From Aliidiomarina haloalkalitolerans (lineage in GTDB: Bacteria; Pseudomonadota; Gammaproteobacteria; Enterobacterales; Alteromonadaceae): a stretch of 64,000 nucleotides of DNA. Location: the NCBI RefSeq assembly GCF_003987315.1, contig NZ_PIPI01000002.1, positions 186,001 to 250,000 of the forward strand, given 5' to 3'. This document shows, one piece after another, positions 54,025 through 63,147 of this stretch. Within the stretch, counting starts at the first letter, position 1, and each line of letters opens with the position of its first letter. The position numbers were made by a program, and so were the translations under genes. The notes beneath the pieces are model-generated. The model searched no databases. It saw only the letters and a program-made list of their open reading frames with translations, and was not told the origin of the DNA.

Positions 54025-55086
54025 TTAACGACGGAGAGCGACTCGCTCTCCGTCTCGCAGCCCGCTGACGACTTCAATATAGTCCCGACCCTGCCACCGT
54101 GTCGCCTCACCAAGGCGCACAAGGCGGCGCTCAGAACCTGAGCTCGTTACAACTTGAACATAGTACAATTGACCGACCTGGAGCACTGCTGCTGCAGGCA
54201 CTAGCAACACATCACGTTCACCTGCTGGCACCGCGACTTTGCCGTACATGCCTGGGTACATTGCCGCAGTGCTATTTGGTGCTAAGCGCACAATGAAGCT
54301 CCGCGAGGCAACATCTGCTGCCGGCTCAATTTCGACAACGCGAGCGCTAAACGGGTCGGAAAACGCATCTAGATTCATCGTTAATTCATCGCCAATCCGC
54401 ACGTTTGCGAGCACAGACTCACTAACAGCGGCTTCAAGACGCAAGCTTTCTGGTTGATAGACACTCACCAATAACATGCCCGGTGTAGCCGTATCGCCCG
54501 TAAATACCGCCCGACGACTAATCACCCCATCGAAAGGCGCCATGATGACACTAAAACCTTCGCTCGTGCGCGCTTCCGATAATGCTTCACGCGCTCGATT
54601 TAATTCAGCTTCAGCGCTGTCACGAGCGGCTCGTGCTTCATCAAGGCGAGCCTCCGGCAACACGCCCTGCTGCACCACACTTTCGGTACGCTGGAAGTTT
54701 AACCGGGCTTCGTTAACTCGCGCTTGAGCCGCGGCAAGCGACTGTTCCTGTTGCCGGACGCGGGCACTGAGGTCATCACTTTCTAAGCGTAAAAGAATAT
54801 CTCCGGCCTGCACAATATCACCGGCATCGACTAAAACTTCAGCGACGCGCGCTGTAATTCGGGCCGAAATCGATGACTGCTGTCGAGCTTGCAAACTACC
54901 ACTGAAATTGCGGAACTGCGGCACTCGTGCGGCAATCACTTCAGCACTGTCGATGCTTTCGGCTTGGGTTCCAGCCGATACCGTTTCGGTGGGCAACTTA
55001 CTAACGAAGCCGCCAGCAAGCCAGACAAAAATTAACGCAAGACCCAAGAACGCAGCAACAATAATCGCAATACGCGTACGCTTCAT
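54025..55086 (-). CDS. RND efflux periplasmic adaptor (membrane fusion protein)
   Basis: A 353-residue HlyD/AcrA-like adaptor: an N-terminal membrane anchor (residues 6-27), lipoyl halves (ARITARVAEVLVDAGDIVQAGDIL and FDGVISRRAVFTGDTATPG), a coiled-coil hairpin of 80 residues, and a beta-barrel domain. It links an inner membrane RND pump to an outer membrane channel. It overlaps the pump stop by four bases. No outer membrane TolC-like gene is present here. The cargo is unknown. Confidence 0.88.
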   Translation of the reverse strand: MKRTRIAIIVAAFLGLALIFVWLAGGFVSKLPTETVSAGTQAESIDSAEVIAARVPQFRNFSGSLQARQQSSISARITARVAEVLVDAGDIVQAGDILLRLESDDLSARVRQQEQSLAAAQARVNEARLNFQRTESVVQQGVLPEARLDEARAARDSAEAELNRAREALSEARTSEGFSVIMAPFDGVISRRAVFTGDTATPGMLLVSVYQPESLRLEAAVSESVLANVRIGDELTMNLDAFSDPFSARVVEIEPAADVASRSFIVRLAPNSTAAMYPGMYGKVAVPAGERDVLLVPAAAVLQVGQLYYVQVVTSSGSERRLVRLGEATRWQGRDYIEVVSGLRDGERVALRR

Positions 55087-58000
55087 GACAGACTCTCCTT
55101 CTCTTGCGGCAAACTAGCTGGTAAACCATGGCCTTCCGCATCTTTATACATTAAGTGATAAACCACCGGCACAACCAACAAGGTGAAGACTGTTGATGCG
55201 GTAATTCCAAAAATAATCGCCCACGCTAAACCATTAAAGATTGGATCGAGGGTAATCACAATATTTGCCAACATAGTCGTTCCGGCGGTCAACAAAATAG
55301 GTCGCGTACGCGCCGCGCCAGCATCATACAGCGCTTCTTTCAAAGTACATGGTGTCCGCAATCGTTGCTGAATAAATTCAATAAGAATTAAGGCATTACG
55401 AACTACGATCCCCGCTAACGCAATCATCCCTATCATTGCCGTTGCCGTGAATAGCGACGGATTGGGATAACCATTGATATCTGCGGCAAACATATTTAAG
55501 AACCAGAAGCCCGGCATAATGCCAATAATAGTTAAAGGAATAGACAGCATCATGATGCCCGACACGCCCTTAAGGCCAGTTTGTAAGACCATCACTAAAT
55601 ACACGCCGAGCAACGCTACGCCATAAGCGATGCCGAGGTCACGGAATACGTCCAACGTAATTTTCCACTCACCTTCGCCGCTCCAAACCACATTGATATT
55701 GTCTGGGACATCCCAGCCCAAACCCGAGCCATTATTAAAGTAATGGCGACGCCAATGCGGAACAAAGTTGTCGCCTTCTTTACCTTGGTCAACCATGACA
55801 TCTGCCACGATATCAGCCGGCACACGACCAACTGCTTCGGCATAGACATAAGTGACTGGCCGTAAGTTTTTGTGCAGGATGGGTCGGTCAGCATTCACTT
55901 CAACAAAACGCCCAAGCTCGGCCAGTTGCACTAACGGAGCGGGAGCTGTGCGCAGCCCCTGACCTTCGTCGATTTGTGCGATCCCTTGCTGGCCACGAAC
56001 ATACAAAGACAGCAAATGATCGGGATTATCACGTGCGCCCGGTGGTAAGCGAATTTCAATGGGTAACGGATTAATCTCCGTTGGCTGCTGCAAGTAATCA
56101 ATCACCCAGCCAGCAGTGGCGGCATGAATACTTTGGTGAATATCGGTCGCACTAATGCCTGACAGAGCCGCCTTCTCACGGTCAACAACAAAGCGCCAAA
56201 CCGTGTAATCGTAAGGTACCGAGGTATCGACTTCACTCACCATATCTTCGCGACGAAGACGATCCGCAACAACCTGTGCGGCATGCTCAAGCTCACGATA
56301 ATCTGTTTGCTGGTCGCCATAGATCTCGGCAACGACCGTCGCTAGTACAGGCGGACCTGGTGGCATCTGCACAAGTTTGAGCCGAGCATCATGCTGCGCA
56401 GCAATCGCTTCAAGCTCATCGCGTAGTCGATTGACCATTTCATGTGACTGCATTTTGCGCTGCTGCTTCGGTGCTAAAACAACACGCAATTCGCCTTGCC
56501 AAGGTTGTTGGCGATGAAAGTAATGACGAACCATGCCGTTGAAATCCATTGGCGACGCTAAACCGACAAAGCTCGACACCGAGGCCACTTCTGGGACGCG
56601 CTGCAAGTAATCGGCAAACTGCTCAAGTACCATGGCTGTCGATTCAAGTGTTTCACCCTCGCGCAAGTCGACCACGAGTTGGAATTCGTTTTTGTTGTCA
56701 TGCGGGAGCAATTTCAAAGGCACCAACCGCATTGCCGGCAAAATCGCGGCAACAACAAACAAACCGGCGACCGCCCACAAGAACATCTTGCTGCGTTTCG
56801 GACTAGCCAAGAGGGGCTCGAGGATCGCTCTGTAGCCTTTGTATAGCACCGAAGAGCTCGGATCATAGGCGCCCTTTTGTTTCGCTCCCGCCATAATTTT
56901 CCAGGCCAACCAAGGCGTAATCAAAAACGCCGTAATCGTCGAGAAAATAACGCTTACCGGCACGTTAAATGCCATTGGCGCCATATACGGCCCCATCATG
57001 CCGGTAATAAAGAACATCGGGGTGAAGACGATAATAATTGCTAGCGTTGACATTAACAGCGCACTGCGAATTTCAACCATAGCTGCAATCACCGCGCGCT
57101 TGGTGGCTTTTCCTTGCTCGCGCATATGACGTTCAATGTTATCAATGGCTGCGATTGGGTCGTCGACAATTAACCCCAGCGCGAGAATCAAGGCGAACAA
57201 GGTGACGCGGTTAATCGTGTAACCAAAGAGCAAGTCCATGCCAAGCGTTGCCCCGTAGGCAATTGGAATGGCAATGGCAACCACAGCTGCTGCTCGCCAA
57301 CTTAAGAATAAGCCGACAAATACAACCACAACGATAATCGCAACCACCAAGCTACTGACTAACTCTTTGACTTTATCGTCCGCGGTTTCACCATAGTTAC
57401 GAATGACCGAGTATTCGACACCGGCAGGAAGCCACTCCGCTTGCAACGCTTCGAGCTCTGCGAGGACATTGTCAGCAACTCGCACCGCATTTGAACCGCG
57501 TTGTTTCGCAACCGAAATAAACACCGCTGGGTATTTGTCAGCAACCGTCGCTGACTCGGCGCCAGCAAATGCCATGCCTGGATAGAAGAAAGTGTAACTA
57601 TTTGCTTGTTCTGGACCGTCGACAACGCGGGCGACATCGCGCAAATACACGGGCTTACCGTTGACCACATTGACAACCGAATTTGCCAGTTCCTGCGCGC
57701 TCGCAAAGAACTGCCCGCTTTCAATCTGAATTACTCGGTTTTGCTGATGAAGCTGCCCAGCGGTGACTTGGGTATTACTCACTTGAACTGCCCGTGAGAT
57801 GTCCGCCAAGGTTGTACTGTGGGCGGCTAAAGCAACACTATCGAGTTCGATTTGAATGACCCGCGCTTGACCACCCGTCACTTCAACCCGATTGGTTTGG
57901 CGAATGGATTTCAGCCGCTGGGTCGCTTGTTCAGCAACGCGGCGCAGTGCAAAAGCATCTTGTTGTTCTGGATCGGTACTGTAGATGGCAGCGACAACAA

Positions 58001-58442
58001 TTGGCACGTCGTCTATTTCAACCGGTTTAACGACCCAGTTCGAGACCACAGCCGGAATGATATCTTGGTTTGAATAAAGCTTGTTATAGAGCTTTACCAA
58101 CGAGTCTTCGCGGTCTTCACCCACGTAAAAACGCACGGTGACGACCGCTTGGTCGCGATGCGAAGAGGAGTAGACGTATTCAACGCCATCAATTTGTGAC
58201 ACTAAACGCTCAAGCGGTTCAGTGACCTGTGTTGCCACTTGGCGAGCTGACAGCCCCGGTGCCGTGACCATCACATCGGCCATTGGCACAATGATCTGCG
58301 GGTCTTCTTCGCGCGGTGTCAGAATGAGTGCAACAACACCGAGCAGTAACGCAAGGCCAATGAAGATTGGTGGAAACGTGCTATTCAGGAACCAACCAAT
58401 GATATTGCCTTGTGGCTTACCACGACCTTGTTGTATCGCCAT
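55083..58442 (-). CDS. RND-family inner membrane efflux pump
   Basis: A 1119-residue AcrB-like transporter with two sets of six helices and two large periplasmic loops. The proton-relay pair is seen as LIVDDPIAAIDNIE in helix 4, as in AcrB Asp407-Asp408. It is longer than AcrB and its substrate is unclear; it looks like the HAE-1 relatives that are not classic multidrug pumps. GAGGAG precedes the ATG. Its operon starts with a DUF2892 gene and is beside a BigR/YgaV-like ArsR regulator, which suggests a sulfur-related or thiol-stress inducer. Confidence 0.87.
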   Translation of the reverse strand: MAIQQGRGKPQGNIIGWFLNSTFPPIFIGLALLLGVVALILTPREEDPQIIVPMADVMVTAPGLSARQVATQVTEPLERLVSQIDGVEYVYSSSHRDQAVVTVRFYVGEDREDSLVKLYNKLYSNQDIIPAVVSNWVVKPVEIDDVPIVVAAIYSTDPEQQDAFALRRVAEQATQRLKSIRQTNRVEVTGGQARVIQIELDSVALAAHSTTLADISRAVQVSNTQVTAGQLHQQNRVIQIESGQFFASAQELANSVVNVVNGKPVYLRDVARVVDGPEQANSYTFFYPGMAFAGAESATVADKYPAVFISVAKQRGSNAVRVADNVLAELEALQAEWLPAGVEYSVIRNYGETADDKVKELVSSLVVAIIVVVVFVGLFLSWRAAAVVAIAIPIAYGATLGMDLLFGYTINRVTLFALILALGLIVDDPIAAIDNIERHMREQGKATKRAVIAAMVEIRSALLMSTLAIIIVFTPMFFITGMMGPYMAPMAFNVPVSVIFSTITAFLITPWLAWKIMAGAKQKGAYDPSSSVLYKGYRAILEPLLASPKRSKMFLWAVAGLFVVAAILPAMRLVPLKLLPHDNKNEFQLVVDLREGETLESTAMVLEQFADYLQRVPEVASVSSFVGLASPMDFNGMVRHYFHRQQPWQGELRVVLAPKQQRKMQSHEMVNRLRDELEAIAAQHDARLKLVQMPPGPPVLATVVAEIYGDQQTDYRELEHAAQVVADRLRREDMVSEVDTSVPYDYTVWRFVVDREKAALSGISATDIHQSIHAATAGWVIDYLQQPTEINPLPIEIRLPPGARDNPDHLLSLYVRGQQGIAQIDEGQGLRTAPAPLVQLAELGRFVEVNADRPILHKNLRPVTYVYAEAVGRVPADIVADVMVDQGKEGDNFVPHWRRHYFNNGSGLGWDVPDNINVVWSGEGEWKITLDVFRDLGIAYGVALLGVYLVMVLQTGLKGVSGIMMLSIPLTIIGIMPGFWFLNMFAADINGYPNPSLFTATAMIGMIALAGIVVRNALILIEFIQQRLRTPCTLKEALYDAGAARTRPILLTAGTTMLANIVITLDPIFNGLAWAIIFGITASTVFTLLVVPVVYHLMYKDAEGHGLPASLPQEKESLS

Positions 58443-58473
58443 GCGTTACTCCTCGACTGCGAACTCTTATTAT

Positions 58474-58677
58474 TTATTTAAATGCGTTGCCTGGCTTAAG
58501 TCCGAATTTCGCCAAAATCTTGGCCAATGGACAAAAACCTGTGAACGCTGCTTGTAATAAATTCAAGCCAACAAACCCTGTTAACAATAACCAAGCTGGT
58601 GACACTTGCCATGCAAGTAAAACCGAAACAAGCACGACGGTTCCAGCAAAAGCCATTACGGCACGATCGATATTCAT
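58474..58677 (-). CDS. Small DUF2892 membrane protein
   Basis: A 67-residue protein with two helices and the [17 protein letters not shown] signature of DUF2892, which is usually found with rhodanese or sulfide-linked proteins. It starts the RND operon, 31 bases before the pump gene. AGAGAGAGG precedes the ATG. It is probably controlled by the nearby ArsR repressor through the operator at 58829-58852. Confidence 0.85.
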   Translation of the reverse strand: MNIDRAVMAFAGTVVLVSVLLAWQVSPAWLLLTGFVGLNLLQAAFTGFCPLAKILAKFGLKPGNAFK

Positions 58678-58827
58678 AGCCTAAACCTCTCTCTTCAGAC
58701 CAACGCCTTGACTCAAACGCATAGCCTAGCTTGAACTAGACTAGCTTATTATTGACGAACTCGCGTACTTTACTGAGCAGTAACTCTCTGTTTGTAAGTT
58801 AATTTTCAGCGAAGTCAGCGACACCTC

Positions 58828-58856
58828 TTTATATTAGATTGTTCTAATATAATCAA
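58828..58856 (-). promoter_or_regulatory. Sigma-70 promoter of the DUF2892-RND operon with an ArsR-type operator
   Basis: On the minus strand TTGATT (58851-58856) and TATAAA (58828-58833) are separated by 17 bases. A perfect inverted repeat with 10-base arms TTATATTAGA / TCTAATATAA (58829-58852) fills the spacer and covers the -10 box, so binding should block transcription. Confidence 0.85.
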
Positions 58857-58896
58857 GCTAAAAAAAGACCGCGAACGACCTTTTCTTGCATCCTGC

Positions 58897-59193
58897 CTAA
58901 CAATAGATTCCATAAAGTGTCTCGAGCACCCTCATCGCTTTCTCGTCTTCGATACGATAAAGCACCGTGGTACCTTCTTTGCGAAAACCAACGATGTGCT
59001 GTTCGCGCAATTTGGCTAAATGCTGTGATAACGACGATTGCGACAACCCGAGTTTTTTCTCAAGTTCACCCACGGACATTTCGCCATTGACCAAATGGCA
59101 CAGCACCATCAATCGATGGCTATTGGCGAGAGACTTTAGCAAGCTCTCAGCGCTTGTTGCGTTCATCTGCATTTGCTCAACTGAAATGTTCAT
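58897..59193 (-). CDS. ArsR-family repressor of the BigR/YgaV/SqrR type
   Basis: A 98-residue winged-helix repressor with recognition helix SQSSLSQHLAKLRE. The two cysteines that form a persulfide-sensing disulfide or tetrasulfide in BigR/SqrR relatives are present in VLCHLVNGEMSVGEL and at the C-terminus in LYGIYC. Metal-binding ArsR motifs such as ELCVCDL are absent. It therefore probably senses persulfides or sulfur species. Operators like its own flank it on both sides. The predicted transcript begins only about nine bases before the ATG at 59193. Confidence 0.85.
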   Translation of the reverse strand: MNISVEQMQMNATSAESLLKSLANSHRLMVLCHLVNGEMSVGELEKKLGLSQSSLSQHLAKLREQHIVGFRKEGTTVLYRIEDEKAMRVLETLYGIYC

Positions 59194-59208
59194 TGTTTTC
59201 GGAAACCT

Positions 59209-59237
59209 ATTATATTAGAAGATGCTAATTTTATCAA
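59209..59237 (-). promoter_or_regulatory. Sigma-70 promoter and operator of the ArsR-type gene
   Basis: On the minus strand TTGATA (59232-59237), 17 bases, then a perfect TATAAT (59209-59214). The operator ATATTAGA-N4-GCTAATTT (59212-59231) lies between the boxes and matches the one before the DUF2892 gene in its left half. This fits autorepression. Confidence 0.85.
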
Positions 59238-59272
59238 CTTCCTTGATTATATTCGTTCTCGGTACACAAAAG

Positions 59273-59303
59273 AAAGTCCCGCTTTTCAAGAAAGCGGGAC
59301 TTT
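59273..59303 (-). terminator. Terminator of the 59330 transporter gene
   Basis: Arms AAAGTCCCGCTTT / AAAGCGGGACTTT with a 5-base loop, followed on the minus strand by CTTTTG. It stands 26 bases after the stop of the 59330-60946 gene and shields the ArsR promoter. Confidence 0.82.
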
Positions 59304-59329
59304 ACGTTCAAGTGTCAGACTGATGCGAC

Positions 59330-60946
59330 TTACGGATTATAAAACTCGCCATTTTTCCGCAAGTAATAGAACCAGTTTAGAATTAAACAAAAACCGTAGA
59401 AGATCGCAAAACCTATCATCGCATATTCCGGTGTAGCAGCATTGATTTGCTCACCAAACACTTGCGGGATATAGAATGCACCGTAAGCAGCAACTGCTGA
59501 AGTCCAACCAAGCACTGGACCCGCTTGTTCTTTAGGAAATACCACTGCAATTGTACGGAAAGTTGAGCCGTTACCAATTCCGCTCGCTGCAAAAAGACCT
59601 AAGAACAGCAGGAAGAATTGCATGAAATACTGTTCTGGCGCTTCAGATTGATACGCCAAGCGCATGTAATAAGCTGCGCCTAACGCACAGATCACCATGA
59701 TCAAGGCACAGATTTGTGTCACTAACGCGCCGCCAAGTTTATCCGATAACCAACCACCCACTGGGCGGATTAAGGCTCCGATAAATGGCGCTATCCATGC
59801 GTAAGTTAATGCACTCGGGCCATTTGGGTTCGGTGTGTTATGCGTCATGACACCGTCAACTATAATATGGCTGTAACCAAAGATAACCTGAATCGACAAC
59901 GGGAAGGCTGCCGCAAAACCAATGAACGAACCAAAAGTCATAATGTACAGAACGCTCATGACCCAAGTATGTTTGTTGTTAAAGATCTTGTACTGCCGAT
60001 TTAAGCTAGTGCGAATTGCGCCCGGTAAGAGTTTCAGCAGCATAACCGTGCTGACCAATACTAAAACCAGCACTAGCTCTTTCGGCACACCAAAGCCAGA
60101 GCCATTCGCGTCGGCTGGCAACATTAACCATAAACCGACGATTGCAGTTAAAAAGCCAATGCCGTACATGGCTAAAATAATCGCAAACGAGACCGGTGCC
60201 TTTGGCAAATTCGGTGTGACTTCTTCAGTGTTAATGTTGTTCATGCCAAACCAAGTGGCAAATGCTAACGGAATGAGTAAAACCAACCAGACATAGCCAG
60301 CGTTTTGAATCCAAGTTTCGCTGCCAGCAGGAATACTACCAATTAACGTCCCGCTCGCTTTTTGCAGGATCATGGAGTCGCCAGCACCTAGCCAAGAGAA
60401 CGCACCAAAGGTCATGACCAAGGGCACGAGCAATTGCATGGTTGTCACGCCAAAGTTGCCCAAACCGGCGTTCATACCAAGTGCAGAGCCCTGCTGCTTA
60501 CGCGGAAAGAAGAAGCTAATATTCGACATTGACGCGGCGAAGTTACCACCACCAATCCCCGACAGTAACGCCATCAATTGGAATGCCCACAATGGTGTGT
60601 CTGGGTTCTGCAAGGCTAAGCCCGTTCCAAATGCCGGAATCATGAGTAAGCTAGTGGTCAAGAAGATCGTATAACGGCCACCACACAAACGCACAAAAAA
60701 GCTTGCCGGAATTCGCAATGTCGCACCGGTTAAGCCAGCAATTGCCGTTAAGGTTAAAAGTTCTCCTGGGTTATATGGAAAACCGAGGTTCATCATCTGA
60801 ACCGTGATAATGCTCCAGTACATCCATACGGCGAAGCCGCACAATAGACTTGGAATCGAAATCCATAGATTTCGGTTCGCAATGCGTTTTCCTTCGCTTT
60901 CCCAGAACTTTTCGTTCTCGGGTTCCCAGCGTTTTAAATCAGACAT
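59330..60946 (-). CDS. narK2: Nitrate/nitrite transporter of the E. coli NarK/NarU type
   Basis: A 538-residue major facilitator. The N-terminal WEPENEKFWESEGKRIANRNLWIS is nearly a fingerprint of the E. coli NarK group. The substrate arginines lie in GATLRIPASFFV and LIRPVGGWLSDKLGG. Nitrate signature helices are GMNAGLGNFGVTTMQL and FAASGIGNGSTFRT. It is closest to respiratory nitrate/nitrite exchangers. It is divergent from narL with a NarL site between them. The symbol is provisional because three narK-like genes are present. Confidence 0.93.
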   Translation of the reverse strand: MSDLKRWEPENEKFWESEGKRIANRNLWISIPSLLCGFAVWMYWSIITVQMMNLGFPYNPGELLTLTAIAGLTGATLRIPASFFVRLCGGRYTIFLTTSLLMIPAFGTGLALQNPDTPLWAFQLMALLSGIGGGNFAASMSNISFFFPRKQQGSALGMNAGLGNFGVTTMQLLVPLVMTFGAFSWLGAGDSMILQKASGTLIGSIPAGSETWIQNAGYVWLVLLIPLAFATWFGMNNINTEEVTPNLPKAPVSFAIILAMYGIGFLTAIVGLWLMLPADANGSGFGVPKELVLVLVLVSTVMLLKLLPGAIRTSLNRQYKIFNNKHTWVMSVLYIMTFGSFIGFAAAFPLSIQVIFGYSHIIVDGVMTHNTPNPNGPSALTYAWIAPFIGALIRPVGGWLSDKLGGALVTQICALIMVICALGAAYYMRLAYQSEAPEQYFMQFFLLFLGLFAASGIGNGSTFRTIAVVFPKEQAGPVLGWTSAVAAYGAFYIPQVFGEQINAATPEYAMIGFAIFYGFCLILNWFYYLRKNGEFYNP

Positions 60947-61050
60947 GTTTTGCTCCTCACTCCAGCCATTCTCTTGGCGACGCTAAGTGTGCGATTTACG
61001 AGGGGTTATCACAATGTTCCCGAGGAGAGGGGCAACCGCCAATGATGGAG

Positions 61051-61066
61051 TACCCACTAGTAGGTA
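61051..61066. promoter_or_regulatory. NarL 7-2-7 site between narK2 and narL
   Basis: TACCCAC-TA-GTAGGTA: two inverted heptamers in 7-2-7 order, 105 bases from the narK2 ATG. It should serve narK2 and may also affect narL. Confidence 0.75.
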
Positions 61067-61180
61067 ATTGTCACAATAAGTTGGTAATTAGCCTTTAATT
61101 TTCAGATATTTATATTAAGCTAATAACGAGTTCAAGGAAGCGAGGTATCCCTATATTTAGTGTGGATATGGTCAAAAACT

Positions 61181-61194
61181 ATGATATAGGTCAA
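61181..61194 (+). promoter_or_regulatory. Degenerate FNR-like site before narL
   Basis: ATGATATAGGTCAA has two mismatches to TTGAT-N4-ATCAA, centred 84 bases before the narL ATG. The position is suitable; the match is weak. Confidence 0.35.
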
Positions 61195-61271
61195 AGTTTT
61201 ACAGGCCACACTAAGAGGTAATAGGCGGCACCGAGGATATACCTCCGGTAAGTTTAATTGGGGATAGAAAC

Positions 61272-61916
61272 ATGACAGACAAATCCAGTGTGATGTTAGT
61301 GGACGATCATCCACTGTTACTGAAAGGCTTAAAACAACTCCTTGAGTTTGAAAGTGACATAGAGGTGGTTGCCGAAGCCAACAACGGGCCAGATGCGATT
61401 CAACTTGCGGAAGATCTCGATCCAGATTTAATTGTACTCGATTTGAATATGCACGGTATGGACGGACTGGAAACACTCAAAGGTATGCGTAAAGTTGGCG
61501 TGACTTCACGGATCGTTATGCTGACTGTTTCCGATGCAGACGAAGACGTCGTCGAAGCGATCAGCTCGGGTGCGGACGGTTATTTATTAAAAGACATGGA
61601 CCCAGAAAAGTTGCTCGAGCAATTGCGTCGCGCACTAGACGGTAAAATGGTTTTAAGTGAAGCCGTGACTGAAATTCTGGCGACCGCAATTCGTAAACCG
61701 GCACCGCGTCAGCAAGCCGATTTAAACAATCTGACGAATCGTGAATATGAAATTCTCTCGCTGATTGCCAAAGGCATGAGCAACAAAGTAATCGCCCGCG
61801 AGTTGGATATTTCTGACGGTACGGTGAAAGTTCACGTGAAGCACTTATTGAAAAAACTGGGCTTACGTTCGCGCGTTGAAGCTGCAGTTTGGATGGTTAA
61901 TCAGCAAGGCAGTTAA
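61272..61916 (+). CDS. narL: Nitrate/nitrite response regulator
   Basis: A 214-residue NarL-type regulator. The receiver holds DD at 11-12, phospho-Asp57 in VLDLNMHG and Lys in LLKDMD. The C-terminal LuxR-type helix-turn-helix has LTNREYEILSLIAKGMSNKVIARELDISDGTVKVHVKHLLKKL, which is near-identical in pattern to E. coli NarL. The partner kinase is most likely narX at 52172. Its stop lies 9 bases before moeA, with which it forms an operon. Confidence 0.95.
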   Translation: MTDKSSVMLVDDHPLLLKGLKQLLEFESDIEVVAEANNGPDAIQLAEDLDPDLIVLDLNMHGMDGLETLKGMRKVGVTSRIVMLTVSDADEDVVEAISSGADGYLLKDMDPEKLLEQLRRALDGKMVLSEAVTEILATAIRKPAPRQQADLNNLTNREYEILSLIAKGMSNKVIARELDISDGTVKVHVKHLLKKLGLRSRVEAAVWMVNQQGS

Positions 61917-61925
61917 GGAATTAGT

Positions 61926-63143
61926 ATGCTATCTGTTCGTGAAGCTGTGCAACAAATGTTGGACAGCATTCAACCGACCGCAGAAATCGAGACCGTATTG
62001 ATCAGCGACGCCGTCGATCGCATTTTAGCTCAACCGATTGACTCGACCGTCGATATCCCCTCTTACGACAATTCGGCCATGGACGGTTATGCATTGCGTG
62101 CGGATGATTTAAGCGAACCCGGTAGCACATTAACCTTAGTCGGCCAGGCGCTCGCTGGGCATTCATTTCAGGGGGAATTAAAGCCCGGTGAATGCATCCG
62201 CATTATGACTGGTGCACAAGTTCCGGCTTCGGCATCTACTGTTATTCCTCAGGAAGACACTGAGGTTTTAGCAGGCAGTCCGAAGCAAATTCGTTTTCAA
62301 GTGAATGCCAAAGTCGGCCAGAACATCCGCCGCCAAGGTGAAGAACTCAAAATTGGTGCCGCAGTGTTTGCCGTTGGTCACCGCTTCACACCGGTCGATA
62401 TCGGCCTGTTAGCATCACTCGGGATTGCCGAAGTCGCAGTCAAGCAACAGCTCACTATTGCCTTGTTCTCAACTGGCGACGAGCTCGTTCAGCCCGGCCA
62501 GCCTAAACGCGCTGACCAAATCTACGACAGCAACCGTTTCGTTCTGCACGCCATGATCGAACGCATGGGCTTTAATGTTTTGAATTTGGGGCTGATTCCC
62601 GACAATAAACAAGAAATTGCCGATGCCTTTATGACAGCCTCTGCGAAAGCCGATGCCATTGTCTGCTCAGGTGGTGTTTCTGTCGGTGACGCCGACTACA
62701 CAAAGCAAGTCATTGATGAACTCGGTGCTGTCGGCTTTTGGAAAGTCGCCATGAAACCAGGCAAGCCTTTTGCCTTTGGTAAAGTCAACGGCACTTGGTT
62801 TTTTGGCCTGCCTGGAAATCCTGTTTCCGCAACCGTGACCTTTCAACAACTTGCCTTACCTGCCCTGCGCCGGCTCGCAGGTGAGCGTGAATATAAACCT
62901 ATGATCATCACTGCGGAAGCTGGTGAGTTATTGAAAAAACGGCCCGGCCGTGCCGATTTTCAACGCGGTATATTACGCTGCGAAAATGGCGTAAACCGAG
63001 TCTACAGCGCTGGAGCACAAGGCTCTGGGATGCTGAGTTCATTAGTTCATGGCAACTGCTTAATCCTGCTTAGTCAGGAGCAAGATTCAGTGCAACCGGG
63101 TGAGCAAGTTTCTGTTGAAGTGCTAACTGCGCCGATTAAGTAA
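61926..63143 (+). CDS. moeA: Molybdopterin molybdenumtransferase MoeA
   Basis: A 405-residue enzyme that inserts molybdate into adenylated molybdopterin. Motifs are IPSYDNSAMDGYALRADD, MTGAQVPASASTVIPQED, STGDELVQPGQP, DSNRFVLHAM, CSGGVSVGDADYTK and FGLPGNPVSATVTFQQL. Length equals E. coli MoeA (about 411). With moeB and mogA it supports Moco for nitrate reductase, and its position after narL puts it under the nitrate regulator transcript. Confidence 0.95.
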   Translation: MLSVREAVQQMLDSIQPTAEIETVLISDAVDRILAQPIDSTVDIPSYDNSAMDGYALRADDLSEPGSTLTLVGQALAGHSFQGELKPGECIRIMTGAQVPASASTVIPQEDTEVLAGSPKQIRFQVNAKVGQNIRRQGEELKIGAAVFAVGHRFTPVDIGLLASLGIAEVAVKQQLTIALFSTGDELVQPGQPKRADQIYDSNRFVLHAMIERMGFNVLNLGLIPDNKQEIADAFMTASAKADAIVCSGGVSVGDADYTKQVIDELGAVGFWKVAMKPGKPFAFGKVNGTWFFGLPGNPVSATVTFQQLALPALRRLAGEREYKPMIITAEAGELLKKRPGRADFQRGILRCENGVNRVYSAGAQGSGMLSSLVHGNCLILLSQEQDSVQPGEQVSVEVLTAPIK

Positions 63144-63147
63144 GCCC

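Larger units (their letters stand above)
60947..61271. other. Divergent narK2-narL control region
   Basis: These 325 bases hold no supported gene. Seen are a 7-2-7 NarL site (61051), a degenerate FNR-like site (61181), and two more heptamer-like words near 61217 and 61243 close to the narL start. The region near 61085-61140 is AT-rich and may hold a promoter. Confidence 0.55.
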
